A program made the translations under genes and the position numbers. Under the pieces are notes generated by a model, which was not told the DNA's origin, ran no database searches, and saw only the letters and a list, made by a program, of their open reading frames with translations. A DNA stretch of 64,000 nt from Nymphaea colorata (taxonomy: Eukaryota > Streptophyta > Magnoliopsida > Nymphaeales > Nymphaeaceae). Of the stretch, positions 24,428 through 38,037 are shown one piece after another; within the stretch, counting starts at the first letter, position 1, and each line of letters begins with the position of its first letter. The DNA lies in the NCBI RefSeq assembly GCF_008831285.2, contig NC_045147.1, forward strand, positions 21,530,981 to 21,594,980, in the 5' to 3' direction.

Positions 24428-26441
24428 GCTGATTCAATAGCTGCCTACTTAGAGAGAGAGAGAGAGAGAGAGAGGCTGTGTCTATGCACCCAAGCTTTTT
24501 TGAAAATGTTTCACACTGGTGTCCGCACCCATGTGACATAGTTCTCAAGCTTTCCTTATCATTCTTCTCAGGTTCATTGCCTAGTTATCCTCAAGACTAT
24601 CCAAACGATTCTTTGATTGAAGGCATATGACAACTAATAATGAAATTACTGGTATTCAGAAACAAATATTGCTTTTTCCGTGGGACAATACTTTTTCTGA
24701 TATTGGAACTCACAGATGCATCAGCTCCTTTATTCTGTTTCTCTTCTTCATTGCCTCTACAAATCTCTATGTTCCCATTTCTGGAAATTTCGCAAATACT
24801 AAGGTATACAAAGCAAGTCTGGTTTCAACATCTGGATATACTTGGTCAGTTCAGCAAGAATGATTAAAAGAGTCATTGACGTTTTACCAAATTGAATCTG
24901 TATGTTGCAATCCAATCTTATTCTAGGAGTAGCTGTATGTTATAGGTTTGCTGTGTTATATGTTTTTAAACAATAAAGCAAAGTTAGTTTAGAAGCCTGC
25001 AAGTTACTATTGTTTCCTCAAACACTTAGGGTTGGACCCTAAATTCATTTCTGTAGCTTATAGAATTTGATTCAGAAGGACAGCAATTCCGGAGTATTTT
25101 CTGTGGTTCTACAGTATACAGAACCACCTCTGTAATTCCTGAAACCTTATAATGCTTGAGGTTCAAATTGTAACTATTTGCTTTATTTATTTCAGATCTT
25201 CCACCAGATAAAGAGCCACTTGACTGGAACACGAGGATGAAAATTGCAGCAGGTGCAGCTAAGGGTTTGGAGTACTTACATGACAAAGCAAATCCTCCTG
25301 TTATCTACAGGGATCTCAAATCATCAAATATACTACTTGGTGAAGGCTTTTTTCCAAAGTTGTCAGACTTCGGTCTTGCAAAGTTGGGTCCAGTTGGTGA
25401 TAAGACTCATGTCTCCACAAGGGTGATGGGAACATATGGTTACTGTGCACCAGAATATGCTATGACAGGACAGCTGACGCTGAAATCTGACGTCTATAGT
25501 TTTGGTGTAGTTTTCCTTGAACTTATTACCGGGCGTAAAGCAATTGACAACGCTAGAGCTGCTGGAGAGCAAAACCTTGTTGCATGGGTGAGTTTCTTTT
25601 ATTGGTTCAAAATTGGCTGGAATCTGGATTTCCTGTAATGTGAACAATAAGTCCAGATATTTATTGCGGAAGTACCATTTCTTTCGTAGCTGCTTTTGGG
25701 AGGCAATCACAGTTTTCTAGTCTGTCTTCATTCTTCTGCCTATATGAACAGATGTTCTTTAAGGTAATGCCTGGTCAAGCTATAGATAATTTTTCTCACT
25801 TATGCTTTTCTGTACACTGTGCACCTGTTCAGGCACGTCCACTATTCAAGGACCGCAGGAAATTCCCGAAGATGGCAGATCCACTGTTACAAGGGCATTA
25901 TCCTATGAGGGGTCTTTATCAAGCTCTTGCTGTTGCTGCTATGTGCCTGCAAGAGCAAGCAGCAACTCGTCCTCTCATCGGGGATGTCGTGACTGCACTC
26001 TCGTATTTAGCTTCCCAAACTTATGACCCAAATGCTGCTGCTGCTCAACATAGCAGAGGTGGCCCGTCCACTCCAAGAGCAAGAGATGAGAGGAGGGCTG
26101 CAATTGGTGGAGCTGATTCACCGGCTAGCAGACACTCTGTCCAATCATCACACCAGAATTCTCCCAATTTTCGGCACAAGGACTCCAGTCAGGGAGTAGT
26201 GTTTGGACCAGAAGTAGGTACAGCTGAATCAGGAGGTGGTTCTGGAAGGAGATGGGACTTGGACGGTTCTGACAATGCTGGCTCTCAAAGGGACAGTCCA
26301 GTTCATGGAGGGAGAGCCAGGAACCTCAATCGTGACCTTGATCGAGAGAGGGCCGTCGCAGAGGCAAAAGTCTGGGGAGAAAACTGGAGAGACAGGAGGC
26401 GGTCCACTGCACAAGGAAGCTTTGACAGCACAAATGATTGA
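22478..26441 (+). CDS. PBL27: Receptor-like cytoplasmic kinase VII, PBL27 type
   Basis: Five exons, 22478-22604, 23210-23400, 23697-23886, 25196-25587 and 25833-26441, join in frame to 502 residues, close to the family length of about 510. The kinase domain shows the P-loop [12 protein letters not shown] at residues 89-100, catalytic Lys111 in VVAVKQLD, the RD-type catalytic loop YRDLKSSN with Asp209, DFG at 227-229, and [12 protein letters not shown] in the activation loop. The C-terminal tail of about 120 residues is Ser-, Arg- and Gly-rich and probably disordered. Arabidopsis PBL27 relays signal from the chitin receptor CERK1 to MAPKKK5 at the plasma membrane, and the near-identical core supports the same role here. 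The N-terminus is MSCFPCFGS, so the Gly2 needed for N-myristoylation is absent and S-acylation of the cysteines is the likely anchor. Phase and the family N-terminus fix the start. Confidence 0.95.
24382..24474. repeat. Facing (CT)n and (GA)n tracts in kinase intron 3
   Basis: A 43-base CT tract (24382-24424) and a 24-base AG tract (24451-24474) are separated by 26 bases. They are complementary and could fold into a long hairpin in the pre-mRNA. Confidence 0.95.
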
Positions 26442-28070
26442 ACGAGAACAAAAACAGTTACACATGATTACATGTTCTGTTTGTCTTAATGATCCATGGT
26501 GGAGGCACGTGATTGATGCTGTTTCAGAAGTGGCCGCTAACCATAAAGAAGGAACAAAATGGGATCATGCAAACCAGTGAATCAGTTCATTCTTGGTTTC
26601 CATTCTCAAGCCAAGGAAATAAGGTAGATAGTTGTGCAGCAGCAGCAGGTTCCACTTAGTTGGTTCCTCGTGTTGTGTTGCCCCTCTTCTTGTGTTGTCT
26701 AATCTGATGAGATGTGCTGCCTGAAATTCATGCTTTTGGTCGGAAAAGGGTGCAATTTGGGAGTCATTCCCTTGTAGACAAGGAATGGTTGTACAATGTA
26801 GATTTATGATGGTATATTACACTGGACGAGTTGAAACATGCCACTGCTTGTACTTTCTGTTGTATTTAGGGCTTCACGATGCCCAAGAGAGGATGTCTTG
26901 AATAGGATGCTTTTTCCAGTTCTCATTTTGTTCCCATGGGATTAGAATTTGTGTTTCTTGCTTGGCTGTTGCATTCGCTAAAAACAAAGTTCTGCTGATG
27001 TGCGGGTAAATTTTTCATTTTCATGTTGTAAGCATGTCTGCGAGCCGCAGTAAAAAATGTAAATGATTTGAATTCAATACCAAATATAGGTTGCACTGGA
27101 TCTAACTTGATTAGATTTTATTTAACCGAATTTGGAGTTAGATATAAAGTCAAGAATCAGACATCCATTGATGGGAATTTAGAATTGGATTCGGTTGTAG
27201 AACTCCAGACCGACTCAGACTATCGTTCATTTAGTGCAGTCTATCAGGTCCAACTAAGCTGGCATTTAATTGGGTTTCCTAACTCTTTGCCGCCCTACAG
27301 TTTGATCTGTCTGCACTAAATCTTCAACTATCTATATGTTCATGCCAAAGCTGAAGTTCATGAGGCTGAAAGATCTAGCGTAGGTTGAGCATGAATATGT
27401 GTAGGTTAAATAAATTGAAGGCAACCGGATGTAGGCTGGCTTGGATTCATTCAAGCGCGGCCCGGACGTCAAATCAAAAGATTGCACAGTAACGTAACTA
27501 AAAGACGAACAGAGTTTTCCTATGTGCACCCTGTCAATCATAAAAAGGTAAACGGCAAAAAAATAATTTACATGCACGGATGAGGCCCAAAAGAAAGGGA
27601 TATTTGTAATTTTTCGAAGTGGCAAGAACTGCTGGAAGATAAAACCGGTTTGGACATTAATTGAATGTATATAAGAAAATTAGATAAGCAGGCAGGGGAA
27701 AGGGGGAGGGCCTCTCCGTGTATCTCCCCACTGTTAGTTATGCCATTACAACTCTTTCTCTCTCTCTCTTGAATACTTCATAATGAACATGTGGAGGGAA
27801 AGAAAAGGTTCAATATCCAGAATATACCGAATATATATACATACATATATATATATATATATATAGTCATCGACGCTTATAATTTGACAATTTTGATATT
27901 TTATTTCCATTTTATACAACATATGAACAATTGTAGGGTCACAAATCTGTACATATAACGTAGAAATTTATGACTGGATACATCAGCCTTTTGAGAGTGG
28001 AACAAGGAGTGGCTCTTAACGAAGACCGTCCTCCATTTCGAGGGGAATTTCTCAATCCTTGGGAGCTTCG
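26442..28070. other. Convergent intergenic region, kinase to lipase
   Basis: Holds the 3' region of the kinase (to about 26950) and, from the other side, that of the lipase. Between them are a low-copy stretch (27070-27300) with the GGATC/TTCGA composition seen elsewhere in the window, a short CT tract near 27755 and a TA tract near 27840-27865. No gene is supported. Confidence 0.6.
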
Positions 28071-31000
28071 CTACAACGAGGAGCTCAAAGCATAGCCATC
28101 TAGACGGCTGTTTTTCAACGTTATAACCGAAGAATCATCCCTTGATAGAACAAAATCGGTGCTCTCTGTGCCATCTTTCTTGATCTTGTCGCTATCAATT
28201 ATAATTTTGCATGATCCCCAGGTCTCCGCTTGTAATTCCACACCGAAGTATTTCAAATGATCAGAAACACTGTTGCCATACACAGACCTGAAAAGCACAT
28301 AGACGAGAAACGATCCAACATAAGAAAGACATTAAGCAGCTTTGCCTATCGACAACAAGGGGAAAGAGGTATCAAACCGGCACCTGCTGCAAGTTGGGTC
28401 TTCACCAGAGCCATCACATACTTTCTCAACCATATATACCAAGCTACCCACGCCAATATTGTAAAGCCATACCTGCATATTTGGACATCACTGTGATTTG
28501 ACAAAATTGTCATGCAATGGAAAAAAGAAAAAGAAAGAAAGAGAGAATTATTTGTGATGATTCTTTGGCAATGCTTGTAACCAAGACATGTCAACCGAAC
28601 GTGCAAGGCAGATATCCACAAGATTATGCAAGATAATTGCAACCAAGGTGTTGAACATTGACCTCATTCAACTGGCAGGTCTAAAATTCAACCCCATGGG
28701 TGGGCAAAAATCCAACCGTTGAAATTTCTTGTTGTCCAAGGTACTTCTACCATTTGACACTCGCCATTTGTTGTTGCCAAGCTTCATAGCCTTACCAAGG
28801 TGTCTGAGATAAAATGTTTCAGATGTTCTGTATCAAAAAGCCCCAATACTCCACTACTCATTTACCGCATGGATGGAAAAATGATTCCATTTCATAGAAC
28901 TACGACAACATGCATACACTGATCATCTCATGAATGGTTCAGATGTTCTGCATCAAAAGGACCAATTTCCATCTCCACTACTCATTTACCACATGGATGA
29001 AACAAAAATGATTCCTTTTCATAGAACTACCACCAGTTGCATAAACTGATCATCTCTTATTAATTAAATTACCTCACGTGGAAAGTGATGGTATGTCTTC
29101 CGGGGAAAATAGGTATAGTATGGAGGTAAATGTGGCACCATATCATGATCATTGATCATCCGAAAAGCAGTAGGAATATGGTCACTGAAGTAGGAAGCAA
29201 AAACTGAATTCCCGATGCGTGGTTGACCAAATGTAATTACTTGACTGATGTTTGCTCCATAATTGACCTGGGAAGGACATGAACATAATAAATTATGCTT
29301 GAATCATATAAAGTACATAACTTTCATTCTCAACAGTAGTAACTTTAACATAATGCAAAATAAGAGAAGAATCAGAACATAAACGGCATAGTATAAATCA
29401 TAGTCACAAATAACGTTTCGGAATTTTAAACGGCAAGGTTTTTCTCGAGTGTAATACGGGGAGCTTGAAAAATACAGGAAAAAATGGTAAATTTTTAAAT
29501 TAAAAAAAAAATACTAAAAATGGGGAGAAAATAAAATAAGTGAGAAACTAATAACACAAACATAAAAAAATAAGTAGATTAACAACAAATAAATAGAAAA
29601 CGAAAAAAACTGTTTGGCATTAAAAAACATGAAAAAATGAAAAAAATGTAAACAAAACACGTTAAAAACATGTTTTTTTCGTTTTTAACATATTTTTTCA
29701 AAAAAATGTGTTTTTAAAGTTTTAAACGGCAATTTTGTTTATTGTGTTTTTTTCGATAAAAAAAAACACAATTTTTTGTGACTATACTATAAATGTAAAG
29801 CCAGTCTTTTCTTTATATTTGTATTGCAAGAGTTCCCTCACCATCACCACATCATAATTTCTCAACTAAGAGAATGTGCAAGTCGAGCCAATTCAGGTTG
29901 AATCGATTAAAAGCTCAATTTCGAGAGTAGGAAACAGGCCAAGCCTTTTCTGTTGTCAGCTTAGAAAAGCCTAAGTGCCAGCTAGATCAGGCTTGGCTTG
30001 GACTCAGAAACTGCACTGAAACTGAAGCAGTTGACCATTGTAGTAATAAGACTGACCCAACAGACAAAACCAGTGCCATTTGTGGGCTTGTCTGAAGGTG
30101 TATGGGTGTGTCATGACATGAAAGAGGAAAATTATAGATGGCCCTTATTGCTCATTTTTCATGCTTACTTTAAGATCAAGTGCACAAAAGGCAGCCATAG
30201 CCCCCCCCATGGAATGTCCAGTAGTCATAACACCAATGTTCCCATACAATTCCCAAGCTCTTTGTACAGCACTGACAATTCCAGGACGTATAGTTGTGTT
30301 GTGGTAAGCAGAATAAAACCCATGGTGCACCTGAAAGGTGAAAAACAAATAATTACTTAATTACTCCTCCTACTCTTCTAGTTCATAATTAACCTTACAA
30401 TGTCTGATGACCCTCACCATTGAATCAGGCATGCCAGGATAATTTAGGTCAAGCTGCTTCCAGAACAGATCTTCAATCCAATTTTGTAAGCTGGTCATAA
30501 TATCCCAATAAGCATGTCAGAAATATCACAAGTAGAGGGAGGGCATGCATATGAATATGAAATTTCAGGAGATCTAAGCATATCCAACCAGAAGGAAGAT
30601 CAAGGGGAGTTGTGTGGAATAGAAATATAAACTTCAGATTATCCGATTGATTTTGTTATAAAGGATAAAACTCTCATGCACATCCTGCAGCAAGCAATGC
30701 TCGTTCAGTTTGCCAATCAAATCAGAAAACAAAAAACCCAATCTCCAGCATCCTTTTCCTTTTACATATTAGTTAAGTATTTACTATTAAACCAACTGTT
30801 CATTATAGTTTTTTGATAATACCATTAATGCAAGTATGGACTTGATTTATGAAACTTGCATTCTTGAAGGAAAAAAGTACATCCAATCAAATAATTTTTT
30901 GTGATTTTCTGGTTCATAATAAGAAAAGCATCCTTGCTTAACATGGACGATGAACCTGAGTTTATCTATATAAATTGATCCAACTTTTGGAAAATCGACG

Positions 31001-34000
31001 AATCATTTAAAGTGCTTGGTATGCACTTCACAGATTGTCAAATATAGATCCAAACACCAACCAACAAAAACTAAAGGCAAAAAAGGGGTCATTGTTGTGT
31101 GCAGACTAATATTAGGTGCCATCCTTTCTTTAACGCCACTGAACAACCAGAAACATAATAACAAATTTTCAAATAGTTGAGTATCTTCTTACTGCTATAT
31201 AAAGTCCCTCCATATGCAGTTCAAAATACTAGGTGAAGCCTAGTGTCTCCTGGCTACCAATTTTAAAATTAGTTGTCAAGGAAATGTAAGAAACAGGAAG
31301 GTTCTGTAATTCATGATTGCATGCTTAGAAAAGATTATTACTTTCTTGCAGGCTACCTTGGGCCACAAAATGCACTTTCAGAGATTTAAGCTCATGATGG
31401 TTATTGTACAAGTCCAGCAAAGATAGCATACCTATTTTCCTGTGTCCCTCTGAATGCTATCACAATAGCATTCAGATCTTCAGCAACCCCTACATAAGCC
31501 TGCAATATCCATATGTTGGCTAAAATTTTTTACCAGCAAAAAGCAAACATGCACACAAACACACACAGGCTACTGAAGTACAGAACACATAAATAAGTAC
31601 AATATATGAGAAGTCGGCATCTGGAGAGGAAACTGAAACTTAAACTTCGTAGATATGTGATTTAGAAATTCCTACAGCCAAGAAAGCACTAAGCCATGAT
31701 ATCATGGCTTCATATATATTTTTCAATAACCTTGATACAGATTGTTATCATCCTGTAATATGGAAAAGTAATGAACAACACATGCAAAATGCTTATACAC
31801 CGTTTTCAGGTTTCTATTAGTAAGATCTTCTCAATCATTAATAAAAAACTTTGTTTTTCTCAGAAAATCTCAGCAATTCAAAAAATCAAAAAATTAATAG
31901 TTAAAATTATGAAATTATAAACTTTCCGCTATTTTATGACATAAACATTAATAAATATTTAAAATAGGTACCTAAATACTAAAACTTAAAAGAATCTCCA
32001 AATTTTATTAATTTTTTTGGATAAAAATAATGAAAATGACATGATATTTTCATTTTGGGATAATCAGAATATCATAATATTTCTCTTTTGCTTTCACTTG
32101 TTTTTGACGTTCCTATTGTAATATTTTGAAAATATATTTGTGGCTATTATTATATACTCTCTCTCTTTCTCTCTCCAACTAGTCACTTTGCTCTCCCTCC
32201 CACAATAAGGTGTACAATGCACATAATATGCCTAATGCCTGATCCATGAATTTATTGCTTAAGCAACATCACAAATCTTCAAAAAAAATCAAAGCATGAA
32301 TAGCATTACAAGGGTTTTAAAAGGATCATAAATGAATCAGCTAAACATAGGAAATCAGTTAAGGCCAGAGATGCTACATACAAAAATAGGAAAACCACAA
32401 AGAAAAAACCTATCAGTTTACACCGACAAGCATTACCAATCTCCAAAAACAGTATGTCCATGAATGTCCAGCCAGCAAAAGTTAAACCCAACATTTTTTT
32501 TCTTTGTGTCATTTGATTACGGATCCTTATTAACCAAATGGACAGAGATCATCAGTTGGAGAAAGTTCAAAAGGGTTAATTTGAGAGAGGGAGAGAGAGA
32601 GAGGCTTCCTTTTGCTTTAACTTAACAGGAGGAAAAAAAAAACTTAAGAGAAGTAACTGTATCCAGCCACGTAAATTAGATTTTGACATGCGCATCCATA
32701 TTCTTAAGGTAAGATGTAAGTTGCCTTCCAATTTCCTAGGCTTCAAAAAGCTCAAATGAAGAACTGCACCTGAAGACAATGTTGAACGTCAACTATAAGC
32801 TCTATCATTTCAAACCCCTGTAAGCAACGTAAAAACAAATATCAATTTCCCTGGCAAGTGGCAAACCATACAGATTGTTAAATGCTTAAGCATAGAGAGC
32901 CAGGCACATCTGAATCTTAATTTACGTTCCAATTTTACCTCTGTCATGCCAGTGCATCTTGAGCAGGTCCAAGTAAAGAGGGCAGTCAGATCTGACATGT
33001 AGACCTAGAAGATGGAACAAAACCAATTTCATGAATACTGAGAACATAAGCAGGAAAAACAAGGATGAAGCCTACAACTTAAAACACCCACATATCTGCA
33101 ACAAATTTGGTAATCACCAACTGTGAAGTAATAACGACATATTTATTGTTAAAGCTCACCGCAGAGGCGTACTCCACCAATATTCTTGCAAGCGTTTGGT
33201 TGTAGCCAGCAGTATGATGTCTATATTTAGCATCAAGCTCTTCAAACATGGAAAACATAAAACAAGGTGCTCAGTCAAGGATCTAACAAAAATAAGCTCC
33301 ATAAAGTTTGATATATAGATGTTTATTTGTGCATTAAAGCCTACAGACATATATTGCCAGTTCTCACTCAGAAGTATGACGTGCATCGGGGGAAAACGTT
33401 GAACTTTATTACTAGAAATAGAAAGCCTTGCATGATGACCCACTTATAGCTCAAGGAGATGAGAAGGAAACGAAAACAGTTCCCAAAATACCAAAACAAT
33501 CAACTGCCAAGAACTACCTGACCAGTTGTGATGTTTAGACTTCAGATCCCTATATCCCCAACACGTAACAGCAACCCGAACTAATAAAAAAAAGAGCAGA
33601 GAGAAAGCGAAACCAAAAACAAGGAAAAAGGCAGACAAATAACAAGAAGAAGGTAGTCCGAGCAACAAAAAAGCAAAGGGAGAAAAAAGGTCTGTCACAA
33701 TGCATGCACACATTGCCTACTTCTTATAGGATGATAGACACTTGCAAAAGTTGTGTCTTCTTTTTTAACTAGTAAAAGTGATTTCGTAGGACAAAAGCCG
33801 ACAATGGAAAGATGTCCCCTCAAGCAAAAGGAGGGAAAGGTACTGACAAGCGCAGAAGAAACATCGTCAGGTTCACTTGCTAGCATGCTAGTTGCCACTG
33901 CCTAAGCACCAGATCAAATAGCTAAAGAACTATTAGTGAGCTTCAATGTCACGCCAAACACGCCTCTTTTGTCCACGCATAGGTGATTACAGCCTTTAGG

Positions 34001-34222
34001 TCAAACTACAATATGATGGCATCAGAAATATAAACGCAGCATGAGAATCTATGCATCATCAACTACAAGGGAACATAGATGGCAACAAGGTTAAAACAGG
34101 CACTGTGCTCTTGCATCAGCAATCAAAGGTATGGGAATAAGGAGGAAGAAAGCACCTCTTCCACTGGAGATCAAAGGGAAGCAGATAAGAAACGCCAGAA
34201 GCAAGCATCGAATGGAGCCCAT
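28071..34222 (-). CDS. Class-3 (fungal-type) lipase, secreted or endomembrane
   Basis: Eleven exons on the minus strand, in transcript order 34222-34156, 33897-33844, 33239-33160, 33004-32939, 32817-32770, 31499-31432, 30490-30418, 30330-30169, 29267-29073, 28472-28384 and 28287-28071, join in frame to 372 residues. The N-terminus MGSIRCLLLAFLICFPLIS is a signal peptide. The nucleophile elbow GHSMGG places the catalytic Ser at about 192. Asp248 in NDHDMVPHLPP and His311 in SVSDHLKYFG complete the alpha/beta-hydrolase triad of Lipase_3 enzymes. IAFRGTQ carries the oxyanion-hole region. The paired Cys residues in TWTCSRCTG and VCDGSGEDPTCSR may form disulfides. The expected reaction is sn-1 hydrolysis of acylglycerols; the exact substrate is not readable. 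The start lies three bases after an acceptor, so the leader is spliced. The gene looks intact. Confidence 0.92.
29399..29786. mobile_element. MITE-like element in lipase intron 8
   Basis: The left end CATAGTCACAAA and right end TTTGTGACTATA are inverted repeats with one mismatch in 12 bases. Directly outside lie GTATAAAT (29391-29398) and CTATAAAT (29787-29794), a target duplication of 8 bases with one difference, the size made by hAT transposases. The interior is A/T-rich, non-coding, and has a direct repeat TTTTAAACGGCAA at 29424-29436 and 29720-29732. Confidence 0.65.
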
Positions 34223-34225
34223 AGC

Positions 34226-35390
34226 CTGAGACAGGAGTACCACCGACAAGTTAGCTCCAAAATAGCCAGTTACAAAGTATGAATAGACGAGGAACCTTCA
34301 ATGTTGCATGTGTCCTTTTTTGGACTAAAAGGGAACGTTCACCAATCAAATATGCGTAGTGCCGAAGATTGAAGAGAATTCACTACTCCACAGATACAAA
34401 CTCGTTTTTGTCTGTCCAGTCGACCGAGTGAGACGAGCGACAATGTCATAGAAACTAATTACAATGTTTACCCAACACCTCAGAAAACAAAGGAATCTAC
34501 CAAGTCATCTCACATTATAGGGTTAAGCAACTCTTCCAGATGATCAAATAAAGAGTTCTATGTACAACAAATAATAGTCTGACCCTATGGATACATCTCA
34601 TAGCTGATAAATTGGACAATCGGGTTGAATGGGTTAGACCACTAAAAAAAATGTGCTCTAACCGAGCAAAATACCAAAGCCAATATGGAGTTTGGACTTA
34701 ATTCTGGCCGATTATTTAACCTACTTCACTCTCTCCCTTAAAAACTAAAAAGGCGTGCCAACACGCGAAATTCGCGGATCCAAACTAGAACGCTTGGAAA
34801 ATAAACAACAATCAATCATCTTCTGCCGTTTCTGTTTCCACCAAAAGTTAAACTAACAGCGCGTCAACGCCAAAATATTGCAATAACATAACCAATAATG
34901 AATCCCCCAACAACAACAACAAAGCCGTTTCTCCGATCATCGGTAAAAGAGAGAGAGAGGGACAACAAAACATAAGAAGAATAACAGACAGAGATTACCC
35001 CCCGGTTCAGACGATCCGACCAAGGGAGAAACGATAAATGAAGTGATCGCTGCGTCCTGTATCAGCGAGGCGGATGAACCTCGGTGCTGCCGGGCCGTTT
35101 CCGCCGGGGCTCGGTGCTCTTTTCCGGCCGCCGGTTTCTACCCACCGACGAACGATTGCGTATGGGGTTGAGCGTGCCCGATTTCGCCTCGTCTTAGTCG
35201 CCTCAGGAAGAAATGTTATTTGATGTTGTTCGATTATTTCCGACGGTTGGAAATTGGCATGAAATGTTGCGGCGGGGCGAAAATCTAATGGGCATATGCT
35301 CCGCGAATTTCGCTCTCTCCTCTTTTTCACCTCCCCGTTTTTATCCGTCGACCTTTTGTTCCAACAGGATGTCCATATTAAATCCAATCC
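34226..35390 (-). other. Leader exon and leader intron of the lipase gene
   Basis: A donor read on the minus strand (GAACCGGGGG, then GTAATC) at 34998 pairs with the acceptor CTCAG at 34230-34226, three bases before the lipase start. The upstream exon therefore runs from 34999 leftwards in transcript sense from some point below about 35400. It is GC-rich and contains a minus-strand open frame of 126 codons (35387-35007) that could be an upstream frame if transcription starts far enough out. The transcription start is unknown. Confidence 0.5.
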
Positions 35391-35399
35391 ATTGCTTGA

Positions 35400-38029
35400 T
35401 TAATCCAACTTAAAGTCACGATTGAATCCGACAATATAAAAAAGTGCATTTTCTATTTGGTTGTTCCTCATATCCATCGTTTCGAGTTCAATTAACTGAA
35501 AGCATTAGCGTTTAAGATTTGGGCAAATAACAAATCGCATATTTAACTTCTAACAACTGGCAAACAGGTGCTCAAATTTTGAAATTAAATTTCAGAGAGC
35601 CGCTTATTAATACAAATATTGTGGTTTGGTATAATTTATGAGAATATCTCTCCTAATGAATTGTTGACCAATAAAATATATATTTGTCTGAGAAGGAATC
35701 TGTTGATTATTTTATGTCAAAAAATAATGTTTGTGCTGTTAAGCGACTCTTTGTCTCGAAATTTGAGTATCTGTTCATCAATTTTTGGAAGTTAAGCTGT
35801 TTGTTCTTATCCATCAAAAAAAGTTAAGTGTCTCTTTTATTGTTTTTTTCTCAACAATTATTTTGATTTGATCTTTCGTTTTTTGTAGCTTACCTTTTTC
35901 CCCGTATAATTTTTTAAAGTCAATTTAGCTTTTGTATAAATCCTCATATTATGGCTTTGAATCTTTTTTAGTTCATCCTAAGAACCACACTATCTTAGCT
36001 GCAACCTTTTTTTCTCGATATTATATTATCACTCGCATAATTTTATCTTTATTTCGTTAACTTCTGCAAGTTTTTAGCATGCCACCTGACAGGGTGTGAG
36101 TGTTACTTAGTTTTAGAGGATAATATTGAAAAAAATAAAAACTTTTTCCCATTATCAATTCAATTTTATTTCGAGCCTTTTTTACCAAATTTATGAAAGA
36201 AAATGCATGTTAACAAGTTTAACAAAATTGACTCGTTCGATAGAATTATATGCAAGAGATAAGTGCGAATAAGAAGATGATGAACTTAGTCAAAGTGTGT
36301 GGTGCCGTCAAGGAAAACTAGTTTGAGTCCTGTTCAATTTTAATGCCGTAAGTTCGAGCAACTCTTCCCAGAGTGACGTGGTTGAATAAGAATCCAAACG
36401 GGTCACAGTTGTTTTCGATTGACCTGATTTTTATTGTTTGAAATTGGAGTTGGATTTGGATTATGATTTGGATGGACATGGTATCAAACAAAATTTCGGG
36501 TGCCAGACAAACAAAATTTCGGGTGAACGGATAGTTCAGAAAAAAAAAAAACTAAAAATCTTTTTTATTTTTCATAGATGGAGTACGGTACACCTGTCAA
36601 TGAAAGTGTTGTGATTCCAAATCACTTATAATGTAAGAAAATAACACCCATAAAAATCAAACCAATAACACTCGAATTAGTGCATTAAGAATCAGATCCA
36701 TGTTGATTTGCCGATCTCTCGATTTGGATTTGTCAACGAAGATCTCATGCCAGTTTTGAGTTCACTTGATCATTGGACGAGGAACCTATTGATGGTTTGA
36801 GATTTGAATTAGATATTATCCAAGCGATCAACATGATTCGTGACAATTTTTTGATGATAAGGAGCTTGATATCTCGACTGGCCAAACACTACATGATAAA
36901 AAAGGTAATGTATTCATCCCCAACATTATTTTTAAATTGCACGCAATTTTTCATTTCCCCTTTTCAAGCTGTCACTACAGCTTGTTAGCAGTGAAGTTAA
37001 TTAACCATATAATAGCCTCATTCATGATAGTCAACCTTTTACTACCTTGCTATTTTTTTATTATTTTGTGTGGTGGGAGAATTATGAAAAAGCAAAGGCA
37101 GGTGCCTACTCTTATTTTAACGTTTAGTACAAAATCATATATATATATATACAAATTTTTTTTGCCATCGGATGGCAAAAAGAAAATGTATGTTGTCAAA
37201 GAAGTCGTCACAAAAATATTAATTGACGGTTATTAGTGATGGTTTATAACGCAACAATAATTTGTTGTGTTTTTGTCCATTATTTAGTTGGTGTGTTATA
37301 TTCATGTTAACTGTGGCTGTTATGTTTGTTCCAAACTACATGCATGTACGGAGCTAGGGATGTTATATTCACCTTAACTGGGGCCTAGAGAAGGTTATAT
37401 ACATAACACAAGAGGCACAGATGTGAAGGTCCATCCTTTCTCATTGACACTTTGACGACGCTGAAAATCAAAGCCAGCGTCCCATGGGGCTGCCTTCCAT
37501 AAGGTTTAATGAAACAATTGTACTTCTTCAAACATGGTATGCTACTATTTGCAGTGTAATTTGAAAATCGAACTAACGACGAAACTTTCACCAGCCGCTA
37601 ACCGCACCAGTTATGCTATGCCTCTTTAAGACATCAAACATAAAAAGGAATAAGAATTGAAAGGTTGTCCTCTTATATGGGAAATTCACCGCACCAGCTC
37701 GATACATCTCACATACGTTCACTTCATATAATGTTTGAGTGACTTGCGCCAAAGCAAACATAGAGAAGGGCATTGGATGTATGATGATGTCTGCGATTCT
37801 ACGGCCGGTCTCATAGAAGGTCCGGGTAACTAACGAGCCCAAGCCAAACCCGATCAGAATGGGGCCGGACCCGCCGACCGACCGGTTGCCTGCCCTCGTC
37901 GTGTCTGGTTCGCGGTTCGAGTCGAACCGTGACGACGCGAATCCCCAGTTCATGGTTTCCCACAACGAAGGACTTGGCGGGAAGCAGTTCACCAAAATCA
38001 TTTTATTTTTCCCGACGTATCGGCCCAGC
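35400..38029. other. Divergent intergenic region, lipase to ISWI
   Basis: About 2.6 kb of AT-rich DNA between the two divergent genes. No gene is supported. The TTCGA/GGATC-rich low-copy sequence recurs at 36400-36560. A possible SINE head lies at 37565-37630. The last 200 bases are GC-richer and form the ISWI core promoter. Confidence 0.6.
37565..37630 (-). repeat. Possible tRNA-derived SINE head
   Basis: On the minus strand, GCATAACTGGTGCGGTTAGC (A-box-like) is followed after about 25 bases by TTAGTTCGATTTTC (B-box-like). The segment resembles the element at 17826-17990 in order and spacing. Weak evidence. Confidence 0.3.
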
Positions 38030-38037
38030 TATAAATA
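38030..38037 (+). promoter_or_regulatory. TATA box of the ISWI gene
   Basis: TATAAATA sits 110 bases upstream of the ISWI start codon, in a GC-rich context and followed by a pyrimidine-rich leader. Position and match are both good. Confidence 0.65.
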
